DNA from: Chitinophaga pinensis
GTDB lineage: Bacteria > Pseudomonadota > Gammaproteobacteria > Burkholderiales > Burkholderiaceae_C
Reading direction: 5' to 3'
DNA length: 61,379 bases
NCBI GenBank assembly: GCA_943326015.2
Contig: CALPRQ020000023.1
Span: 1-61,379 of the forward strand
Numbering within the stretch: position 1 is the first letter of the stretch; every line of letters begins with the position of its first letter. The notes below the pieces were generated by a model. The model was given only the letters and a program-made list of their open reading frames with translations. It did no database searches and had not been told where the DNA came from. The translations under genes were made by a program, and so were the position numbers. Shown piece by piece: positions 56,004-61,379 of the stretch.

Positions 56004-56192
56004 TCAGCTGCCCAGCTTGGCCTTGAGCCCGCTGGCCCGCTTGAACTGGCGCCCGATCGCCTGGCCCAGCAGGCCGGGCCGGGGCTCGATCACCGACAGG
56101 AATTCGCGCGCCCGGGTCACGCCGGTGTAGACCAGTTCGCGCGTCAGGATCTCGCCCCCGCCCTCCGGCAGCACCACCACGGTGGATTGCTC
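56004..56192 (-). pseudogene. recD: C-terminal remnant of recD
   Basis: The minus strand encodes TVVVLPEGGGEILTRELVYT, then GVTRAREFLSVIEPRPGLL, which matches the last helicase motifs of RecD (exonuclease V alpha chain). Upstream in the same frame, beyond about 56192, the sequence is unrelated and there is no helicase body. So this is a stump of about 62 codons cut off from its gene. Confidence 0.75.
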
Positions 56193-56668
56193 CAGCAGCC
56201 ACTGCGCCATGACCAGTGTGCTGATGCCACTGAACTGAAGCGCCCCGGGTTTTGCAGAGGCCCGAGGCGGTTCACGCCCTGCAATAAATTGCAAACTTCG
56301 CTCCGACCCGCTGCGTAGACTGAGCCTGTTCACTGACAAGTCTCACCCCAAGCAAGGGACCGGACTTGTCGGAAGTTGGACGCTGTCTTCAGTTAGTCGC
56401 CAGAGCGCTCCATTACATGTCCTGCCGCCTGCTTCCGCTTTCCTCTGGTTTGACGCTTGGTCGTCAGCTGGCGCTGCTTCATTGGCTGATGCGTCGTTTC
56501 GATGCGGTTGCGCCATGAGTTGCAGGGCCGTGGCGATTTCAGCATCGAGCTCGACGAGCTCAGCCGAAACCTGCACGCTGTTGTAATTTATCATTTTTTT
56601 GGCCCAGTATCCTAGGATTTTTGCTAGGACTATCCCAGGAACTTTCATAGGGCTGAAAAAGACCCCCG
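56193..56668. other. 476-bp gap with one doubtful small frame
   Basis: This stretch between the recD stump and the secretion operon is less GC-rich than its surroundings. A minus-strand frame at 56343-56594 would encode 83 residues starting MINYNSVQVSAELVELDAEI, but no ribosome site or familiar domain is visible. CCTAG-N8-CTAGG at 56611-56628 is the only clear symmetrical signal. The rest shows nothing I can name. Confidence 0.3.
56611..56628. promoter_or_regulatory. CCTAG-N8-CTAGG operator candidate before the secretion operon
   Basis: The arms CCTAG and CTAGG enclose GATTTTTG, 41 bp before the tolC-type ATG. The layout suits a dimeric regulator at the promoter. Confidence 0.35.
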
Positions 56669-58066
56669 ATGCATCTCCTTTCACCTTTGCCATCGCATTC
56701 CCGCTGGCTCCATTTCCGCCATTCAGTCGTGCTGGTCGTGTTGGCCGCCGCGCTGTCGCAGGTGTCGTTCGCCGAGGTGCCGCCGATTGTGTCGCCGGCC
56801 ACCGGGTTCAATGCGCCGCTCACCGAGGGGCTTGGCCGCTGGAACCTGCCACGCCTGATCCGGGTCGCGCAGGCCAGTCATCCCTCGATCCGTTCGCAGC
56901 AGGCCCTGCTCGCTGCGACCGAGGTTGGCGTCGAGTCGGCGCGCTGGCAATATTTCCCCACGCCCAGCATCAGCGTGCAGGCTGCAGGAGTGGGTCAGGG
57001 CGACACGCAATATCGCGGCGATCGCAGCGTCACGGTGCTGGCATTGAGTCAGCCATTGTGGACCTGGGGTCGGCTCGACGCCGGACAGGACCGGGCGCGC
57101 GCGCAGCGCGATTCGGCGCGCGCCGGCCACGACGAGGCCAGGCTGGGCCTGGCGCTGCGTGTGGTGCAGGGGTGGGGCGAATGGCAGTCGGCGCAGGCCA
57201 GGCAACAGGCGCTCAACGAGGGCATGCGACACCACGAGCGCTTGCTGCACCAGGTGCGGCGGCGCCTGAAAGAGGGCCAGGCGGCCGCCAGCGACCTGGG
57301 CCTGGCCGAAGGCCGCTTGGCCGCGCTGCGTGCCGACCTGGCGCAGGCCGACCTACAAGAGGCCGCCGCGCGCGAGCGCTTGGCCGTGTTGTCGGGCCAG
57401 GGGCTGGAGCGCGGCGCGCTGGCGGCGGAACAGCAGGCCGACATGCCGCTGCCGTCCGACGACGCTGCCCGGCTGTTGCGGCGGGTGCAGGACACCTCGC
57501 CCGCGCTGGCGCGGCTGCAGGCCCAGTGGCGCACGCAGCAGGCGGTGGTGGCCGAGCTGGAGGCACGCCTCAAGCCCGAAGTCAGCGCCAGGCTGGAGCG
57601 CCAGCAAGGCAATTTCGGCGTCGCCGGCGTACCGGCGCAGACGCGCGCCTTCGTCGCCATCGCGACCCAGCTCGGTCCCGGGCTCTCCAGCTTGTCGGCG
57701 GTGACCGAGGCCCTGCGACGCCAGGAGTCGGCGCAGGCCGAGATCGAGTCCCAGCGCCTGGCACTGGCCGAGCAGGTCGCGACCGACCATCAGTTGCTCG
57801 TGGCGGCGCCCGCGCGCCGCGCTGACCTGGTGCGCGCGATCGGTTCTGCCGCCAGCGTGCTGCAGTCCTGGGACCGCCAGTACCTGGCCGGGCGCAAGAC
57901 CTGGCAAGACCTGATGAGTGCCGCGCGCGAGCAGGTTCAGGCCCAGGTCCAGCTGGCCGAATTCGACGCAGCCCATCTGGTCGCGGCCTGGCGCCTGGCG
58001 CTGCTGGCCGGCGGGCCGGACTTGGCCTCACAACCCGGCGTTGCCGATGCAGCAGCGCAGCCATGA
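56669..58066 (+). CDS. TolC-type outer-membrane channel of a type I secretion system
   Basis: A 465-residue TolC/LapE-family protein. A signal-like segment (SVVLVVLAAALSQVSFAE) precedes two TolC repeats: LPRLIRVAQASHPSIRSQQA, LSQPLWTWGRLDAGQDRARA, VVQGWGEWQSAQAR, and LGPGLSSLSAVTEALRRQES in the second half, with long coiled-coil stretches. It opens the operon and overlaps the ABC gene by 4 bp. The RSW/WTWGRL motif is typical of LapE-type channels serving giant adhesins. Confidence 0.88.
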   Translation: MHLLSPLPSHSRWLHFRHSVVLVVLAAALSQVSFAEVPPIVSPATGFNAPLTEGLGRWNLPRLIRVAQASHPSIRSQQALLAATEVGVESARWQYFPTPSISVQAAGVGQGDTQYRGDRSVTVLALSQPLWTWGRLDAGQDRARAQRDSARAGHDEARLGLALRVVQGWGEWQSAQARQQALNEGMRHHERLLHQVRRRLKEGQAAASDLGLAEGRLAALRADLAQADLQEAAARERLAVLSGQGLERGALAAEQQADMPLPSDDAARLLRRVQDTSPALARLQAQWRTQQAVVAELEARLKPEVSARLERQQGNFGVAGVPAQTRAFVAIATQLGPGLSSLSAVTEALRRQESAQAEIESQRLALAEQVATDHQLLVAAPARRADLVRAIGSAASVLQSWDRQYLAGRKTWQDLMSAAREQVQAQVQLAEFDAAHLVAAWRLALLAGGPDLASQPGVADAAAQP

Positions 58067-60183
58067 CTACCATGACACCAGAAAACGATACCCTGCTGCC
58101 GGCGCTGTTGCGTCTGGCGGAACTCCAGCGCGAGGCGGTTGACCGGCTCGCGCTGCAGGAGGCCGTCGCGGCGGCAGGTGATGGCGCGGCCCGTGCCCGC
58201 CTCGCTTGCGTGACCCAACACCTAGGCATTTCGGGGGCACGCTGGTTGCGCGCCCCCGACCCGGCCTGCGTTCCGGTTCTGGTCCACCAGCCCGGCCTGG
58301 GCTGGGGCGTGCTGGTCGGGCGTGATGCGCGCGGTCAATGGATCTGCCAGCGCTGGAGCCCGCAGGAGCGGCGCTGGAGCGAGAGCGTGCAGGCCACGCT
58401 GCAGGATGCCGAGATCGCCCAGCTCAAGCTGTTGCCGCCGTTTCGCGCCAGCCAGAGCCCGGTGCTCGCGCTGGTGCTGGCCGAGGTCGGTGCGCACCGC
58501 AAATTGCTGCTCGAATCGGGCCTGGGCGGCTTGCTGATCGGCGTGCTCGGGCTCGCGATCTCGTTCTACTCGATGCAGGTCTATGACCGCGTGATCCCGA
58601 CCGGCGCGCTGCAGACCCTGCTGGTGTTGAGCCTGGGCGCGCTGCTCGCGCTGGTGCTCGACTGGCTCGCGCGCCAGGCGCGCTCGCTGCTCTACGAGCG
58701 GCTGATCGACGCGGTCGACCAGCGGCTGGCGCGCGCGGTCTACCTGCGTTTGCTGTCGGTCCGGCTGGACCAATTTCCGCGTTCGGTCGGCAGCCTGGCC
58801 GCGCAGATGCGCGGCTACGAGACCGTGCGCGGTTTCCTGACCCAGGCCACGGCCAGCTTGCTGGTGGACCTGCCATTCGGTCTGCTGTTCCTCGCGATCA
58901 TGCTGATCATCGGCGGGCCGGTCGCGGCGGTGCCGCTGCTGTTTCTGGTCATTTCGGTCGTGCTGGGCTGGCGCGTGCGTTCGCGCATGGACGGGCTGTC
59001 GCGGACCGGCGCCAAAACCGCCAACTTCAAGACCGGTTTGCTGGTCGAGACGGTCGAGGGCGCCGAGACGATCAAGTCGGGGCAGGGCGGTTGGCGCATG
59101 CTTTCGCGCTGGCTCGACAGCACGGTGCAGGCGCGCGACGCCGAGCTCGAGATGCGTCGGCTGACCGAGCATTACCAGCATGCGGTCGGCGCCTTGCAGC
59201 AGGCCAGCTATGTGCTGCTGGTCGCGGTCGGTGCCTGGCTGGTCAGCAGCGGCGGACTCAGCATGGGGGGGCTGATCGCCTGCTCCATCCTGGCCGGGCG
59301 CGTGCTCAGTCCGGTCACCGTGATCGCCAGCCAGGCACTGCAGTGGTCGCAAGCCAGGGCCGCGCTCGAAGGGCTCGATGCGATCTGGAAGCTGGAGGAC
59401 GACCACGCCGGCCACGAACCCGTGCTGCTCGATCAAATCGAAGGTCGCTTCGAGCTCGAACAGGTCCAGGCCGGCTATGGCGCGGCCCCGGCGCTGCGCG
59501 TGCCCAAGCTGCTGATCAATCCGGGCGAGCGCATCGGCGTCATCGGTCCGGTCGGCGCGGGCAAGACCACCTTGCTGCGCCTGCTGTCGGGCATGTACAA
59601 GCCGCAGCAGGGCCGGGTGCTGATCGACGGTGTCGACCTGGCGCAGGTGGCCAAGCCGGTGCTGGCCGAGCAGCTGGGCTATCTGCAGCAGGAGGGGCGA
59701 CTGTTCGCCGGCACGCTGCGCGATAACCTGCTGCTCGGCATGGTCGATCCAGGCGACGAGGCCGTGCTGGCCGCGGCGCGGCGCACCGGGTTGTTCGAGG
59801 CCGTCATCGCCAGCCACTCGCAGGGTCTGCAGCAGGCGATCCAGGAAGGCGGCAGCGGCCTGTCGGGCGGCCAGCGTCAGCTCGTCAACCTCACGCGCGT
59901 GTTGCTGCGCCGGCCCCGCATCTGGCTGCTCGATGAGCCGACCGCCTCGGTCGATGGCAACACCGAGCAGCGCCTCATGGGCTTGTTCGAGCAGCTGCTC
60001 GGACCACAGGACACGCTGGTGCTCGTCACGCACAAGCCCGACATGCTGCGCCTGGTCGACCGCATCCTGGTCGTGGCGCAGCAGCAGATCGTCATGGATG
60101 GCCCGCGCGACCAGGTGCTCGCGCGCCTGCAGGCACCCGCAGTTTCCACCCCCAACACCGTGAGCGCCGCGCCAGCGGCTTGA
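58063..60183 (+). CDS. type I secretion ABC exporter with C39-like domain
   Basis: A 706-residue LapB/HlyB-type exporter. Residues about 1-130 form a C39-peptidase-like domain without a catalytic Cys (LGWGVLVGRDARGQWICQRW), so it should bind rather than cut cargo. A six-helix membrane domain follows (from LLESGLGGLLIGVLGLAISF). The ATPase has Walker A GPVGAGKTT near 497-505, signature LSGGQRQLV and Walker B IWLLDEPTASVD. HlyD-type gene starts 7 bp later. Confidence 0.9.
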   Translation: MTTMTPENDTLLPALLRLAELQREAVDRLALQEAVAAAGDGAARARLACVTQHLGISGARWLRAPDPACVPVLVHQPGLGWGVLVGRDARGQWICQRWSPQERRWSESVQATLQDAEIAQLKLLPPFRASQSPVLALVLAEVGAHRKLLLESGLGGLLIGVLGLAISFYSMQVYDRVIPTGALQTLLVLSLGALLALVLDWLARQARSLLYERLIDAVDQRLARAVYLRLLSVRLDQFPRSVGSLAAQMRGYETVRGFLTQATASLLVDLPFGLLFLAIMLIIGGPVAAVPLLFLVISVVLGWRVRSRMDGLSRTGAKTANFKTGLLVETVEGAETIKSGQGGWRMLSRWLDSTVQARDAELEMRRLTEHYQHAVGALQQASYVLLVAVGAWLVSSGGLSMGGLIACSILAGRVLSPVTVIASQALQWSQARAALEGLDAIWKLEDDHAGHEPVLLDQIEGRFELEQVQAGYGAAPALRVPKLLINPGERIGVIGPVGAGKTTLLRLLSGMYKPQQGRVLIDGVDLAQVAKPVLAEQLGYLQQEGRLFAGTLRDNLLLGMVDPGDEAVLAAARRTGLFEAVIASHSQGLQQAIQEGGSGLSGGQRQLVNLTRVLLRRPRIWLLDEPTASVDGNTEQRLMGLFEQLLGPQDTLVLVTHKPDMLRLVDRILVVAQQQIVMDGPRDQVLARLQAPAVSTPNTVSAAPAA

Positions 60184-60189
60184 TCAGGC

Positions 60190-61368
60190 ATGAGCGCAGA
60201 TTTTCATTCCCACCAGGCCAGCGACGCGCACCGTTCCGGGCGCATGATCCGTCTGCTGGCCGGCAGCGTGCTGGTGTTCGGACTCTGGGCCTCTGTGTTC
60301 GAGATCGACCAGACCGTGCGCGCGCAGGGGCAGCTGATCCCGGGCGCCCGCACCCAGGTCGTGCAGGCCGTCGACGGCGGCGTGCTGTCCGAAATCCGCG
60401 TACAGGAGGGCGATCGGGTCAAGGCCGGCGATGTCGTCGCCGTGCTCGAACCCGACCGCGCGCGCGCGTCCTACGACGAGAGCGGCGCCAAGCTCGCCGC
60501 CTTGCAGACCGCGCTGCGCCGCGCGCAGGCCGAGGCAATGCAGACCACGCCCGACTTCGGCCCGCTCTTGCGGCTGCATCCCGAACTGGTCGCGGCGCAA
60601 CGCCAGCTCTGGGTCCAGCGCAAGCGCGGTCTGGACGAGAGCCTGGCCGCCTTGCGCCAGAGCCTGGCGCTGGCACAAGAGGAGCTCGCGATGAACGAGT
60701 CCTTGTATGCCACCGGCGACACCAGCCGGGTCGAGCTGCTGCGCGCGCGTCGCCAGGTGGCCGAATTGCAGGCACGCATGGCCGAGCTGCGCAACAAGTA
60801 CCTGCAGGATGCGCGCGCCGAAGCCGCCAGGCTGGAGGAGGAGCTGCTTTCGCAAGGCTACCGCCAGGCCGAACGCGGCAATGTCCTGGAGCACACGGCG
60901 CTGACCTCGCCGCTCGACGGCGTGGTCAAGCTGCTGCGCGTCAACACCGTCGGCGGCGTGCTGCGTGCCGGCGACGAGATCCTGCAGATTTCGCCGACCG
61001 AGGGCGAGCTGCTGCTTGAGGTCCGGGTCAATCCGGTCGATATCGGCCAGTTGCGCGTGGGCCAGCCCGTGCAGCTGAGGATCGATGCCTACGACTACAC
61101 GATCCATGGCTCGCTCGAAGGCGAATTGGTCTACCTGAGCTCCGACACGCTGAGCGAGCCGGCCCCCAACGGCCAGAACCAGACCTATTACCGAGGCCGG
61201 GTGCGCATTTCATCCGAGGCCGCCGCACGCAACCCCAAGCTGGCCGCGCTGGACCTGCGGCCCGGCATGACCGCGAGCGTGGACATCCGCACCGGCCAGC
61301 GCAGCGTGCTGGCCTACCTGATCAAACCCCTGGCGCGCGCCTTCGGCGGCGCCATGACAGAACGCTAA
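60190..61368 (+). CDS. HlyD/LapC-type membrane-fusion protein
   Basis: A 392-residue periplasmic adaptor. One membrane segment at about 19-41 (MIRLLAGSVLVFGLWASVFE), then EIDQTVRAQGQLIPGARTQV, a lipoyl half (VVQAVDGGVLSEIRVQEGDR), a coiled-coil hairpin, the second lipoyl half (LTSPLDGVVKLLRVNTVGGV) and a beta-barrel end (LRPGMTASVDIRTGQRSVLA). It links the ABC exporter to the TolC-type channel. It ends 11 bp before the window does. Confidence 0.92.
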   Translation: MSADFHSHQASDAHRSGRMIRLLAGSVLVFGLWASVFEIDQTVRAQGQLIPGARTQVVQAVDGGVLSEIRVQEGDRVKAGDVVAVLEPDRARASYDESGAKLAALQTALRRAQAEAMQTTPDFGPLLRLHPELVAAQRQLWVQRKRGLDESLAALRQSLALAQEELAMNESLYATGDTSRVELLRARRQVAELQARMAELRNKYLQDARAEAARLEEELLSQGYRQAERGNVLEHTALTSPLDGVVKLLRVNTVGGVLRAGDEILQISPTEGELLLEVRVNPVDIGQLRVGQPVQLRIDAYDYTIHGSLEGELVYLSSDTLSEPAPNGQNQTYYRGRVRISSEAAARNPKLAALDLRPGMTASVDIRTGQRSVLAYLIKPLARAFGGAMTER

Positions 61369-61379
61369 ACCCTTCCAAG

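Overview
The window is high-GC chromosomal DNA from a betaproteobacterium, most likely Burkholderiales (the Comamonadaceae or Leptothrix/Rubrivivax side; family level is a guess). Pointers are the divergent mfd/ispDF pair, an OmpR/EnvZ-type pair, a 3-hydroxybutyrate dehydrogenase, a monofunctional RelA, urtABCDE beside urease genes, a Bug-type binding protein and a feruloyl-CoA synthase-type ligase. The left edge lies inside an IS5/IS4-type transposase gene, so the window may be a contig that ends at a repeat.

Layout. 1-576: transposase N-terminus and mostly non-coding sequence. 577-11707: housekeeping genes mfd(-), ispD-ispF(+), envZ-ompR(-), bdhA(-), an alpha/beta hydrolase and relA(+). 11768-12102: three tRNA-Val(GAC) genes and a terminator. 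12169-28294: a complete urea system, namely ureD, urtABCDE, an opposed two-gene signalling module, then ureA, a small His-rich membrane protein gene, and ureBCEFG. 28301-38530: a nine-gene minus-strand operon ending in a MarR regulator and encoding a CoA-dependent beta-oxidative route for a phenylpropenoic-type acid. 38786-40654: an orphan TRAP binding protein and a 2-keto-4-pentenoate hydratase-like gene. 40730-41915: a tnpB-only IS200/IS605-type element. 41988-48721: a PAS histidine kinase, an unknown gene, ppiD, two tRNA-His and arfB. 48838-53384: a MacB/FtsX-type ABC exporter with an AttH/CrtC-like protein. 53472-55978: quinone-oxidoreductase-like and hydrolase genes opposite an HxlR regulator. 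56004-56668: a recD stump and an almost gene-free gap. 56669-61368: a type I secretion system (TolC-type, ABC, HlyD-type) whose cargo is not in the window.

How it fits together. The urea block would import urea (UrtABCDE) and hydrolyse it (UreABC, matured by UreD/E/F/G). Between the uptake and hydrolysis genes sits the most unusual object here: a 1205-residue protein that joins an NCS1-type (cytosine/hydantoin/allantoin permease-like) transporter, a Cys-rich cytosolic module, a second membrane region, a histidine kinase and a receiver. It overlaps the gene of a receiver-LuxR regulator. A perfect sigma-54 promoter match ends 10 bases before the ureA start codon and predicts a leaderless ureA mRNA. 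Together these suggest that a transporter-like sensor of a nitrogen compound controls urea use.

The catabolic operon carries every step for CoA activation, hydration, dehydrogenation, thiolysis and aryl-CoA hydrolysis, with palindromic operator candidates at its promoter.
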